The position numbers and the translations under genes are program-made. DNA of 64,000 bases, from assembly GCF_013214165.1 (NCBI RefSeq), contig NZ_JABSSM010000002.1, forward strand, positions 96,498-160,497, written 5' to 3'. The notes beneath the pieces are model-generated. The model saw nothing but the letters and a program-made list of their open reading frames with translations, made no database searches and was not told the origin of the DNA. Source of the stretch: Shewanella sp. GTDB lineage: Bacteria > Pseudomonadota > Gammaproteobacteria > Enterobacterales > Shewanellaceae. How positions within the stretch are numbered: position 1 is the stretch's first letter; the number at the start of each line of letters is the position of its first letter. Of the stretch, positions 10,696-18,665 are shown piece after piece.

Positions 10696-10728
10696 ATAAC
10701 CGAGGAGCCATCAGGCTCCCTGGTTATT
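10696..10728. terminator. Probable terminator between convergent genes
   Basis: A 14-bp imperfect stem (10696-10709 with 10714-10727, two mismatches) has an ATCA loop. It lies between the convergent outer-membrane and peroxiredoxin genes. The T-tract is weak, so the call rests on position and stem. Confidence 0.5.
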
Positions 10729-10745
10729 TCGGCCTTTAAACGCTA

Positions 10746-11222
10746 TTACAGGGCCGCTAATAGCGCTTCTGCCTTACTCACTTCGAAGGCTTTGGGCGCT
10801 TCGACATTTAGCTGAGTCACGACACCGTCCTCGATGATCATGGCATAGCGTTGTGAACGCACGCCGCCGAAACCTGCCGTGTCCATCTCTAGACCTAGCG
10901 CCTGGGTGAAACTGGCATCGCCATCGGCCAACATCATCAACTCAGATGCATTCTGAGCTTGGCCCCAGGCTTTCATCACGAACGCATCGTTGACAGAAAC
11001 ACAGGCGATAATATCGACGCCTTTAGCCTGAAACTGATCGGCTAATACCACGTATTCAGGTAGATGAGACTCAGAACACGTTGGAGTGAATGCACCGGGA
11101 ACGGCAAATAACACCACTTTTTTACCAGAAAATAGCTCGGCCACATTGTGGGTCACCATGCCTTCATTAGTTAACTCACCTAATGTGATGCCTGCTGGTA
11201 ACACTTGTCCTTGCTCGATCAT
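10746..11222 (-). CDS. Peroxiredoxin, Prx5/type II
   Basis: 158 aa from the ATG at 11222. AGGAAA sits upstream; five more in-frame residues (MRKYK) are less likely. It reduces peroxides through the peroxidatic Cys49 in PGAFTPTCSESHLP, the signature of the Prx5 subfamily. The conserved later Arg is in FGGVRSQRYA. There is no fused glutaredoxin domain, so reduction is by separate glutaredoxin or thioredoxin. Single-gene unit. Confidence 0.9.
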   Translation of the reverse strand: MIEQGQVLPAGITLGELTNEGMVTHNVAELFSGKKVVLFAVPGAFTPTCSESHLPEYVVLADQFQAKGVDIIACVSVNDAFVMKAWGQAQNASELMMLADGDASFTQALGLEMDTAGFGGVRSQRYAMIIEDGVVTQLNVEAPKAFEVSKAEALLAAL

Positions 11223-11404
11223 CTTATATTTCCTCATTATATTGCCATAGTATTAGATCCGATATTAGGCTAGTTCGCCAATAACTAATATAGATTTATT
11301 TAAGAATACAGGCACATTAGCTGACAGATAAAGCTAAATTCGATGTTAAGAGATTGCACCATGTGGGATGAGAAGACTACTGAAAATAAACTATTGACGC
11401 CCTA
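11223..11404. other. Gene-free stretch upstream of the peroxiredoxin
   Basis: This holds the minus-strand promoter region of the peroxiredoxin gene. No other structure was recognised. From 11405 the sequence belongs to the repeat-flanked transposase unit. Confidence 0.5.
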
Positions 11405-11452
11405 GTCGTTAGCTGATTTTCCCTCCTTCTCCAATTTTTCCACTTAAACACA
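11405..11452 (+). repeat. Left 48-bp direct repeat flanking the transposase
   Basis: The segment starting GTCGTTAGCTGATTTTCC and ending CCACTTAAACA recurs in the same orientation at 12514-12561 with only a few differences (GTCATTAGCTGACTTTCC). The pair brackets the transposase gene about 1.1 kb apart. Confidence 0.8.
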
Positions 11453-11490
11453 GAAATAGAGCCACCCAGAGTTAATTGTGTATTTTCTAT

Positions 11491-11528
11491 CCTCCTACTA
11501 AACTTTGGTTATTAGTAGAAGTAGGAGG
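11491..11528 (+). promoter_or_regulatory. Hairpin sequestering the transposase ribosome-binding site
   Basis: CCTCCTACT (11491-11499) pairs with AGTAGGAGG (11520-11528). An alternative register pairs CTACTAA with TTAGTAG inside it. The right arm contains AGGAGG, the ribosome-binding site of the transposase (ATG 11534), so folding would hide it. This is a common way to keep transposase expression low. Confidence 0.65.
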
Positions 11529-11533
11529 TTGTT

Positions 11534-12511
11534 ATGCCCCGTCCAAGAAGAACTCAAATTAGTATTGAAGATACGCCGTGGTACCACGCAGTCTCAAGAT
11601 GTGTTCGCAAAGCCTGGCTAACAGGAGTCGATCCTAATACGGGTCAATCCTATGAACATCGACGAAATTGGGTTGAATTTCAGTTGCTTAAGTTAGGTGC
11701 GATCTTTGCTATCGACATCGCTGCTTATGCGGTGATGTCTAATCATCTTCATCTGGTGTTGAGGATAGATATTGAGTTAGCCAATAGCTGGACAGACAGA
11801 GAGGTCGTCGAGCAGTGGCATTTGTTGTTTAAAGGAACTGAGCTAACACAAAGGTTTGCAAAAGGGGAACTCGTTGAAGAGGTGAACCTTACACTGTTAA
11901 GGCACTCAATTGCCCAGTACAGAAGTCGATTAAGCGATATATCTTGGTTTATGAGGTGTTTAAATGAACCTATCGCTCGTATGGCTAATAAAGAAGATAA
12001 TTGTACCGGTCGTTTCTGGGAGGGGCGTTTCAAGTCCCAAGCACTGTTAGATGAAGCTGCGGTTTTGACCTGTATGGCTTACGTTGATTTGAACCCTATT
12101 CGAGCCAAGATGGCACTAATCCCAGAAAAATCAGACTATACCAGCATTCAAGCGCGTATAAAGGCAGCATTGAAAGGTGAGCAACCTAAGGCGCTACTTC
12201 CCTTCATGGGCAATGAAAAACAGGATCAGCCCAAAGGGGTTAACTTTGAGTTACAAGACTACCTGCAACTAGTGGATGAAACAGGTCGAATAATCCGTGA
12301 TGACAAGCGTGGGAGTATTTCTGCCAGTACGTCTAAGATACTCAACAGGTTGAATATATCACCAGGTAACTGGATAAAGATGACCTCTGACTTTGGTAAA
12401 ATATTTCATGGTCCTGTTGGCACAACCCAAGAGCTTACAAATTACTGCGACCATCTACAGAAAAGACGTCGTCATTTTGCTAAGTGCTGCAAGTACTTGG
12501 AAGATGGTTGA
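11534..12511 (+). CDS. IS200-like / REP-associated tyrosine (Y1) transposase
   Basis: 325 aa. The N-terminal Y1_Tnp domain has YHAVSRCVR, and AYAVMSNHLHLVL carries the HUH-type metal-binding pair His71/His73. The later MAYVDLNPIRA includes Tyr183, the best candidate for the catalytic tyrosine. GRFWEGRFKSQALLDE is typical of this family. Such enzymes are single-strand nucleases; the REP-associated group is often single copy and linked to small palindromic repeats. The gene appears intact, with a strong but hairpin-covered ribosome-binding site, and lies between 48-bp direct repeats. Confidence 0.88.
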   Translation: MPRPRRTQISIEDTPWYHAVSRCVRKAWLTGVDPNTGQSYEHRRNWVEFQLLKLGAIFAIDIAAYAVMSNHLHLVLRIDIELANSWTDREVVEQWHLLFKGTELTQRFAKGELVEEVNLTLLRHSIAQYRSRLSDISWFMRCLNEPIARMANKEDNCTGRFWEGRFKSQALLDEAAVLTCMAYVDLNPIRAKMALIPEKSDYTSIQARIKAALKGEQPKALLPFMGNEKQDQPKGVNFELQDYLQLVDETGRIIRDDKRGSISASTSKILNRLNISPGNWIKMTSDFGKIFHGPVGTTQELTNYCDHLQKRRRHFAKCCKYLEDG

Positions 12512-12513
12512 TA

Positions 12514-12561
12514 GTCATTAGCTGACTTTCCCTCCTTTACAATTATTTCTACTTAAACAGC
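12514..12561 (+). repeat. Right 48-bp direct repeat flanking the transposase
   Basis: Second copy of the repeat at 11405-11452, starting two bases after the transposase stop codon. It shares TTAGCTGA, TTTCCCTCCTT and CTTAAACA blocks in the same order and spacing. Confidence 0.8.
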
Positions 12562-12599
12562 TTGAGTTCACCAGCCCTGTCTGAAAATCGATATTTTAG

Positions 12600-14228
12600 C
12601 TAGAAATCCCCAGTCCGACGATGGTAATGAACATAAGTTGCAGCCATATCGGTAATCACTGAGCTTTGTTGTACGTTGAGCTGAAAACTCGTTATTGCAG
12701 CGTTAAATTGTTGATTTATTTTGGGTGGCTTGATAAAAGGTGGTGGGTGGCTTGATAAAAGGTGATAAAAGTTGCCAAATATAATTTGTCGATAAACATC
12801 TGTACCGTTGCCGTCAATATTTAAAGTGATATTTTGACTCAGGTCCCTATAACTCCAGTTCCCCTCAAAACTACTGGTATCATCGAAATCATCAGGGTTG
12901 ATATAACTACCATAACTGGTATCAGTGAGATCATATTTCAATTTCCAATACAGCAAACCAGCACGGTCACCTATATACTGTTCTGAAAACTGATTCGGAT
13001 CTAATTGTCCATTTTTATTATGAGCCTGATAAACCGCATCGGCATTAGTTAAGGCGAAGGGGAGTAGGTTTTCTAACGCATACATAAAACCAATAGTTGT
13101 TTTAGCGTTCTCTGCCAGCGTATTTGATGCCGTATAATCACCTAAGTTTACTAGTGACATACCTTGGTATTCGCCCTTCGCAACCAAGTCAATATCATTT
13201 GGGTTTTGAAACAGCTGCGCCTGAAGAATAAACAGGTTCTGATAAAAAATATCACTATTTCGCCCCGACACAACTGACCCAAGAGGTGTTTCTGTAATGT
13301 GATCGCCAACAAAGAGCCTACCTAAGTGATCTAACATAGTCTCTTGTGAGGCATCAGCAGCATTGCTACTAGCGGCCATCAAACGGTTTAGCTGCGCAAT
13401 ATTAAATGAGCTATCCAAACCTGCCAACATATTGCCCAAGGCAAGTGTATCAGTCAGTGGGGCAACAAAATGATTAGGCACACCCAAACTGCTATCCTCA
13501 TTGAACAACGGGATCCTAGTGCCAATTTGATCAAAGTAAAAGGTGTTAGTAACTACGTTAATACCGTTTTCGGAAAAATAGTTTGATTGCTCGTTGCCAT
13601 CAGGGTAGCGACCCAAGCCCATACCATCACCAAGTAGGGCTTCAATCTGATTAAAAATTGCCTCACTGCTCGCAGTAAAACCGGCACTATTAAAGGTTGA
13701 GGTATGTTCAATATTCCACTGCCCGCCAAATAAACGGGTAAAGGCAGAGGCCAAATGACCGCCTAAGCTGTGGCCGGTAACGGAGATATCCATGATCCCT
13801 GCAAGTGTCCCTGTTCCCTCAATCGATGGTGCTTCCACCCAATTAACAAAATTGGTTGTCGTTGTGACCTGATATTTAATCTGAAGAGCTTGTTCGCCAA
13901 TTGGGGTCGTACTGGCTAGCCACCAGTTAACCATGCTGGCAATTTGATCTTGTGCACCGCCAGTTAAAGCTAAATCACTATCTGTGAGTAAGTCTTGTAT
14001 ATTAAAATCAGTACCTCGCAGTGCCACATAGGTTTTACCTGAGGCCTTTTCAGTCCAGACACTGGCATCGAATCCTGTACCTGCGATTTCGCTGGTATTG
14101 ATAATTGAATCTAAATCAAGTTTGAAGTTATCAACGACATAGCTGGATAAACTAGCACCGAGTCGTTTGGTAAGATCTTTAACCAATGTCTTTTGAGGGT
14201 CTAAATCACCCTCTTTTACTTCTTTCAC
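12600..14228 (-). CDS. Lipase-like alpha/beta hydrolase, probably truncated at both ends
   Basis: 542 aa. The nucleophile elbow VTGHSLGGHLA places the catalytic Ser at residue 154. FDASVWTEKASGKTYVALRG and MVNWWLASTTP match the N-terminal part of secreted, RTX-type bacterial lipases. Those proteins normally have more N-terminal sequence, glycine-rich calcium-binding repeats and a C-terminal secretion signal. None is present here. The start is a GTG directly beside a repeat that puts a TAA in frame just upstream. Near the C-terminus a 22-bp tandem duplication changes the reading frame, so the last 40 or so residues may be scrambled. Activity is doubtful, and it sits next to the transposase unit. 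Confidence 0.65.
   Translation of the reverse strand: MKEVKEGDLDPQKTLVKDLTKRLGASLSSYVVDNFKLDLDSIINTSEIAGTGFDASVWTEKASGKTYVALRGTDFNIQDLLTDSDLALTGGAQDQIASMVNWWLASTTPIGEQALQIKYQVTTTTNFVNWVEAPSIEGTGTLAGIMDISVTGHSLGGHLASAFTRLFGGQWNIEHTSTFNSAGFTASSEAIFNQIEALLGDGMGLGRYPDGNEQSNYFSENGINVVTNTFYFDQIGTRIPLFNEDSSLGVPNHFVAPLTDTLALGNMLAGLDSSFNIAQLNRLMAASSNAADASQETMLDHLGRLFVGDHITETPLGSVVSGRNSDIFYQNLFILQAQLFQNPNDIDLVAKGEYQGMSLVNLGDYTASNTLAENAKTTIGFMYALENLLPFALTNADAVYQAHNKNGQLDPNQFSEQYIGDRAGLLYWKLKYDLTDTSYGSYINPDDFDDTSSFEGNWSYRDLSQNITLNIDGNGTDVYRQIIFGNFYHLLSSHPPPFIKPPKINQQFNAAITSFQLNVQQSSVITDMAATYVHYHRRTGDF
12722..12766. repeat. 22-bp tandem duplication within the lipase 3' end
   Basis: A 22-bp unit beginning GGGTGGCTTGATAAAAGG occurs twice in tandem (12723-12744 and 12745-12766, one mismatch). 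Its 16-bp core is also found inverted at 14231-14246, just outside the other end of the lipase gene. The length is not a multiple of three, so the duplication shifts the reading frame. Confidence 0.8.
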
Positions 14229-14230
14229 AA

Positions 14231-14246
14231 TTTATCAAGCCACCCA
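14231..14246. repeat. Inverted copy of the 16-bp lipase-end repeat
   Basis: TTTATCAAGCCACCCA is the exact reverse complement of 12722-12737 and of 12744-12759. Together they bracket the lipase gene as inverted repeats about 1.5 kb apart. Confidence 0.75.
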
Positions 14247-14636
14247 TCATAAAAATGAAGCCATTGACCACATATCAGGTCTGACATTGTGAGTGATAAA
14301 TGGCATGTAAGACGATGATTTGTTTTAATTTAAAGTATCAAGGCGATGAGTTTGATGCAATCGTGATAAGTGGACACCCATAAGATTTTTGATACTTTAA
14401 CTTCCATTAAGTTCAAATAAGTAACAATGAAGGGACGACCTTCAAACACACTTCCCAATACCAACTCAACTAAACACTAAACATAGAAAATGTACTAAGC
14501 CTTGATTCAAAGGCTAGTAAATTTTTTTTGGGGGGGGATAAATAACGCGTCAGTGACTTTCAACGTGAAGAATGTGACGCTTGGCTCAAAATCAGGCGAG
14601 GCTGTCGCCGCTAGAGCGACAAGAGCTGCCAACGAT
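14247..14636. other. Gene-free stretch upstream of the lipase remnant
   Basis: AT-rich DNA between the lipase remnant and rsmJ. It holds the small palindromic element at 14330-14400 and an abrupt T8G8 homopolymer run at 14522-14537. No intact gene was recognised. It may include lost 5' sequence of the lipase, but no frame shows this. Confidence 0.5.
14330..14400. repeat. Small element with perfect 12-bp terminal inverted repeats
   Basis: TTAAAGTATCAA (14330-14341) and TTGATACTTTAA (14389-14400) are perfect inverted repeats around 47 bp. This resembles a miniature inverted-repeat element or a long hairpin. No target-site duplication was seen. The interior includes GTGGACACCC. Confidence 0.35.
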
Positions 14637-15413
14637 TCAGGTCGTCATCGCGGCTTTCACGTAAACATCGAAGCGGTTTTTCTTGGTAGCAATAACCATA
14701 GAGGGTTTCACCCCATCTAAGTCTTCTGCATAATCTGGACGCTTGACTACCACTCGCTTCGAGGCCAGTGCCAAAGCAGGTGCAAGTAAGCCATCGGCGT
14801 CCATGTCGGCCCCCACCAGGGATTGAAACACGCGCATCTCTTTCTTGACCAGCGCCGATTTTTCTCTATGGGGATACATGGGATCCAGATAAACCACATC
14901 GATCTCGTTACCTAGCTCGCTAACCGATTCTAGGCTAGAGCCATGAACCAAGATCATCCGCTCACGCATCCAGTCACCGATATAAGGGTCCTCGTAGGCA
15001 CGACGCAAGCCATCTTCGAGCAGCGCAGCAACAACAGGGTGACGCTCCACCATAGTCACGGTGCAGCCTAGGCCTGCCAACACGAATGCATCCCGCCCAA
15101 GACCCGCAGTGCCATCAACAACCTTAGGATTAACTCCCTGCTTCAAGCCTACGGCCTTAGCAATGGATTGACCGCGTCCACCACCAAATTTACGTCTATG
15201 GGCCACGGCGCCGCCAACGAAATCGACACTGATCCCCTTGAGTTTTGGCTCATCACGCTTGTTGAGGATCAAGGTATTATTTTCAAAAACCAGCTCAAAC
15301 TCGGCATCTTTATCGAAGCTGAGGCCCCAACGCTGACAGATAGCTTCTAGCGATGGATATTGAGCATTGAAGAAAATGCCTAGAGTGGGATTGGCTTGCT
15401 TGTCTTTGATCAC
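14637..15413 (-). CDS. rsmJ: 16S rRNA m2G1516 methyltransferase RsmJ
   Basis: 258 aa, normal for RsmJ (YhiQ). [18 protein letters not shown] is the family signature. The SAM site is [16 protein letters not shown] near residue 100, and the catalytic motif is [10 protein letters not shown]. It methylates G1516 of 16S rRNA in the small subunit. Translation starts at a GTG (15413). It is divergent from rlmJ, another rRNA methyltransferase. In E. coli the relatives of both flank prlC, but here prlC is 15 kb away. Confidence 0.95.
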   Translation of the reverse strand: MIKDKQANPTLGIFFNAQYPSLEAICQRWGLSFDKDAEFELVFENNTLILNKRDEPKLKGISVDFVGGAVAHRRKFGGGRGQSIAKAVGLKQGVNPKVVDGTAGLGRDAFVLAGLGCTVTMVERHPVVAALLEDGLRRAYEDPYIGDWMRERMILVHGSSLESVSELGNEIDVVYLDPMYPHREKSALVKKEMRVFQSLVGADMDADGLLAPALALASKRVVVKRPDYAEDLDGVKPSMVIATKKNRFDVYVKAAMTT

Positions 15414-15594
15414 GTTAACTCGAATGTGGACGATTATCTCTCCATTATGCCAAAAGCTCTGCCCAGTGAATACAAGAGCTTCTCTGCAAGCTGATTTACC
15501 TGCGGAGGTTAAGCCACTATAATGCGCGCAATCACTCGAATGAATCTAACCTGTCACGTCATTCACTAGGTTCAAGCTAAATTTTGGAACTCTC

Positions 15595-16437
15595 ATGCTC
15601 AGTTATCGCCACGGCTATCATGCCGGAAATTATGCCGACGTATTAAAGCACGCGCTCTTGCTACAAGTACTGAAATCACTGCATAAGAAAAATAAGCCAC
15701 TGGCCTATATCGATAGCCATGCAGGTGCAGGTGGATATGCCCTCACCGATGAGTTTGCCCAAAAAACCGGAGAATACCTGGACGGTGTGGCTAAGCTTTG
15801 GGACAAGCAAGATCTACCAGAATCACTACAGCAATATATTGATGATGTTAGACACTTCAACCAAGGCAAGTCAGAATTAAGCTTCTACCCCGGCTCGCCA
15901 GCTTTTGTCGATATGAACATGCGCCAGAAAGATCGTATGGTATTACATGAGCTACACGGCGCCGATCATGCCCTGCTTGACGAGCAACTCGGCGCAGATA
16001 AGCAAGTGCGCGTCATCAAAGGCGATGGTTTAGCCGGGCTGATAAGTGCCGTCCCCCCCCAGGAGCGCCGCGGCGTGGTGCTGATCGATCCTAGCTATGA
16101 GATGAAGACCGACTACCAGGATGTTCCCAACGCGTTAATCAAGGCCTATAAACGGTTTTCAACTGGGGTTTTCATGCTCTGGTATCCTGTAGTCAAGCGC
16201 GCCCAGACCGAAGAGATGCTTAAGATACTCATCGGCAGTGGTATCAAACGTCAGCTTAGAATCGAACAAGCGGTGAAAGCCGACAGTGATGAGTTTGGCA
16301 TGACCGCTGCGGGCCTGTGGATCATCAACCCTCCTTGGCAGCTAGATGAGACAGCCACAGAGATGCTCGACTATCTTGCTCCGCTACTCAATCAAGGTGG
16401 TGGCAAGGTCACAGTGAAATGGGAAGTCGGCGAATAA
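15595..16437 (+). CDS. rlmJ: 23S rRNA m6A2030 methyltransferase RlmJ
   Basis: 280 aa. It opens with the invariant LSYRHGYHAGNYADVLKHA, followed by the SAM-binding IDSHAGAGGY. VVLIDPSYEMKTDY holds the DPxY catalytic motif of N6-adenine methyltransferases. It methylates A2030 of 23S rRNA. ATG at 15595; a strong terminator lies 30 bases past the stop. Confidence 0.95.
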   Translation: MLSYRHGYHAGNYADVLKHALLLQVLKSLHKKNKPLAYIDSHAGAGGYALTDEFAQKTGEYLDGVAKLWDKQDLPESLQQYIDDVRHFNQGKSELSFYPGSPAFVDMNMRQKDRMVLHELHGADHALLDEQLGADKQVRVIKGDGLAGLISAVPPQERRGVVLIDPSYEMKTDYQDVPNALIKAYKRFSTGVFMLWYPVVKRAQTEEMLKILIGSGIKRQLRIEQAVKADSDEFGMTAAGLWIINPPWQLDETATEMLDYLAPLLNQGGGKVTVKWEVGE

Positions 16438-16466
16438 CCAGCCAACCCCAACACGTTAAAACAAAC

Positions 16467-16494
16467 AAGCCGCTATTATGCGGCTTTATTTTTA
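16467..16494 (+). terminator. Rho-independent terminator of rlmJ
   Basis: Stem AAGCCGC / GCGGCTT (16467-16473 with 16480-16486), loop TATTAT, then a T-rich tail TTATTTTTA. Confidence 0.85.
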
Positions 16495-16518
16495 GCTGAA
16501 CATAGGCACAAGATGGTA

Positions 16519-16674
16519 TTAAAACCGCTCACAGTATGTCCCTTGGTGGAAGATCATCTGCCATTCGCCAACATCTTCATTCAGTTTCCACAGCGAGCTT
16601 CTCAGTGAATAACGGACAGCATATTCATCCTGTTGCTTCATCGTGGCCCGATACCTCAGCTGAGCGAGATCATT
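16519..16674 (-). pseudogene. C-terminal remnant of a DUF4440 (NTF2-like) protein
   Basis: On minus, the frame reads LAQLRYRATMKQQDE, then VRYSLRSSLWKL, then EWQMIFHQGT, ending at TAA 16519-16521. RSSxWK followed by WQMxFHQGT is the typical end of DUF4440/NTF2-like proteins. The first half of the domain (over 60 residues) is missing. In its place is the 5' end of a LysR regulator in another frame, which suggests a deletion joined two neighbouring genes. An internal ATG (16641) exists, but a 40-aa product would not fold as the domain. Confidence 0.6.
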
Positions 16675-16879
16675 GGATAAACATATCTTCACCATGTTTA
16701 GTCAGCACAGGTAACTTGGCACTGCGATCGAATAGCTCAAATCCCAGATCGACCTCAAGATTAGCAATCGCGGTACTGATCCTGGATTGTGCCCTGCCCA
16801 GCTTTCTTGCTGCCGCCGAGAACGAACCATGGTTCACCGCAAGCACGAAGGCTTCCAGCTGATACAGAGTCCAGTTCAT
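16670..16879 (-). pseudogene. LysR-family regulator, only the DNA-binding end left
   Basis: From the ATG at 16879 (GGGAGAG upstream) it encodes about 69 residues: LYQLEAFVLAVNHGSFSAAARKLGRAQSRIS is the winged helix-turn-helix of LysR-type regulators (shown here in part: LYQLEAFV, SAAARKLGRAQSRIS). It stops right after LTKHGEDM, the normal end of the HTH. The roughly 220-residue effector domain is absent. It is divergent from the MATE exporter it probably once controlled. The remaining piece may still bind DNA but cannot sense a ligand. Confidence 0.8.
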
Positions 16880-16929
16880 ATTATCTCTCCCATATTCACC
16901 TCTTAGGCTCATCTAAAATTGTTTGATGC

Positions 16930-16944
16930 ATCCGATTATCGGAT
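16930..16944. promoter_or_regulatory. LysR-type box between the truncated regulator and the MATE gene
   Basis: ATCCGATTATCGGAT is a perfect 6-3-6 palindrome with the T-N11-A form of LysR-type operators. It lies in the divergent region, about 85 bases upstream of the MATE start. Confidence 0.5.
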
Positions 16945-17027
16945 ACGAACTAACTTAATCAATCCGAAAATAAAGGGTAACCTAATGCCACATCCAGATC
17001 CCACACTTTCCAATGCAGAAGTGATCT

Positions 17028-18467
17028 ATGCAGGCCAGCGAGCTCCATCCAATATCCGACTCTTCGAAACAGAACATTAACCGCACCTTCTGGCGTTATG
17101 CTATTCCGTCGGTAGCAGCCATGCTGGTTAACGGCTTCTATCAAATTGTCGATGGCATCTTTATCGGTCAATACCTAGGTTATGAAGGCTTAGCCGGCAT
17201 CAACATGGCCTGGCCAATCATCTATCTCTTTGCCGGCATTGGCCTGATGATCGGCATGGGTTCCGGTAGCCTGTTATCAATCAACCGAGGGCAACAACAA
17301 GCCTCAACCAACATAGATACTGGCAAGAACACACACGCTCAATCACTCAAGACAAACCATACTTTAGCCACTGCAACAGTCCTCATCATAGGTTTCGGCT
17401 TGTTAGGCTCCCTGATGCTGTCTATGAGCGGAACCGGCCTGTTACTGGCACAAGGCGCAACCGGTAGCACCTTAATACTGGCCCAAGAATACCTAGATCC
17501 CTTTAGCTGGAGCGTCATTTTTACCATCCTGGCCGCGGCGATCCCGATCTTAATTCGCAACGATGAGAGCCCAAACCTAGCCACTAGCTTGATGGTGATG
17601 GGAGCGTGTCTCAATATTTTGCTGGATTATATTTTTATCGTGCAGATGAACATGGCGCTTCATGGTGCAGCAATTGCGACTGTTGCGGCCCAAATAGCCG
17701 TGGCGACTTGCGGAGTCATCTATTTCCTATCTTCTTTTACCAAGGTGAAAATCAGTAAGTTAACTCTTAAGTTTGCGAGTATGCGGTTTGATTTTAAGTT
17801 AGCCAGACAGATATTACTCTTAGGTTCATCGAGTTTTGTCATGTACCTCTACACCAGTTTCGTGTTCGCACTGCATAACCGACTCTTTATGGAGTATGGC
17901 TCACCAGTCACCGTAGGTGCTTTTGCCATTGTCGGCTACCTGATGGTGCTCTATTACTTTGTTGCCGAGGGATTAGGCGAAGGGATGCAACCACCGGTGA
18001 GTTATTTTTTCGGTGCCAAGCAAACGGAAAACATCGAGAAGGTGCTAGTTCTAGCGACTAAGGTCACCATCACAGCGGGAATAGTCTGGTTACTCATCTT
18101 GAATCTGTTCCCGAGTAGCATCATTGGCCTCTTTAACGCGGAGGATACCAAGCTGATACAGGAGGCTACATCTGGCATACGACTACACTTGTTTGCCATG
18201 TTTCTCGATGGCTACCTGGTGTTAGCGATCATGTTTTTCATGGCTGTCAATCAGGGCAAGAAGGCGCTAGCTATATCTGTAGCTAATATGTTCGTCCAGC
18301 TTCCCTTGCTCTACTTCTTGCCCCCCTGGCTCGGTGTCAAAGGCGTATGGCTCGCCATGCCTATCTCTAATGTGCTGATGTTTATCATAGTCGCGCCTAT
18401 GGTTTGGCATCATCTGAAGGCAGATAAGGAACGCGAGGTTGATCGGTTACTAGAACCTAGGAACTAG
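17028..18467 (+). CDS. MATE family multidrug/metabolite efflux transporter
   Basis: 479 aa inner-membrane protein with about 12 hydrophobic segments in two similar halves. The first segment reads YAIPSVAAMLVNGFYQIVDG, and IFIGQYLGYEGLAGINMAWP follows, typical of the MepA/DinF-like MATE branch. It would export cationic drugs or metabolites in exchange for Na+ or H+. The start ATG lacks a strong ribosome-binding site, but no better start exists. The divergent LysR gene is truncated, so regulation may be altered. Confidence 0.9.
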   Translation: MQASELHPISDSSKQNINRTFWRYAIPSVAAMLVNGFYQIVDGIFIGQYLGYEGLAGINMAWPIIYLFAGIGLMIGMGSGSLLSINRGQQQASTNIDTGKNTHAQSLKTNHTLATATVLIIGFGLLGSLMLSMSGTGLLLAQGATGSTLILAQEYLDPFSWSVIFTILAAAIPILIRNDESPNLATSLMVMGACLNILLDYIFIVQMNMALHGAAIATVAAQIAVATCGVIYFLSSFTKVKISKLTLKFASMRFDFKLARQILLLGSSSFVMYLYTSFVFALHNRLFMEYGSPVTVGAFAIVGYLMVLYYFVAEGLGEGMQPPVSYFFGAKQTENIEKVLVLATKVTITAGIVWLLILNLFPSSIIGLFNAEDTKLIQEATSGIRLHLFAMFLDGYLVLAIMFFMAVNQGKKALAISVANMFVQLPLLYFLPPWLGVKGVWLAMPISNVLMFIIVAPMVWHHLKADKEREVDRLLEPRN

Positions 18468-18470
18468 GTT

Positions 18471-18558
18471 CTAGGATTTACGGTATCTTTGTAGAAGGAT
18501 CCTAACTCGTTTTACCTAGGCCTGAGTTTCTGCCAGGTAGAGAGTCTGGAATCCCCTT
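18471..18558 (-). repeat. Duplicated 3' end of the lytic transglycosylase gene (copy 1, decayed)
   Basis: On minus this repeats the end of the adjacent transglycosylase gene: a GGGGATTCCA block, then GAAACTCAGGCCTAGGTAAA, through to TCCTAG. The second copy is 18585-18665, 114 bases away. Copy 1 has small indels near its start. It reads ETQ-A-stop-VKRVRILLQRYRKS-stop, with an amber codon at the same place as the real gene. Confidence 0.75.
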
Positions 18559-18584
18559 CTTAGCTTGCTTTGAGTCGGATCAAA

Positions 18585-18665
18585 CTAGGATTTACGATAA
18601 CGTTGTAACAGAATTTTCACTCGTTTTACCTAGACCTGAGTTTCTGGGTACGGTGGAATCCCCTT
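18585..18665 (-). repeat. 3' end of the transglycosylase gene (copy 2, in place)
   Basis: This is the in-place partner of the duplication. It contains the gene's final codons (PPYPETQV), the TAG at 18630-18632, and an open continuation VKRVKILLQRYRKS before a second TAG. Confidence 0.75.

Noticed and set aside
14522..14537. T8G8 homopolymer run
   Set aside because: Could be slippage or a sequencing artefact; it lies outside any gene, so phase variation is not supported.
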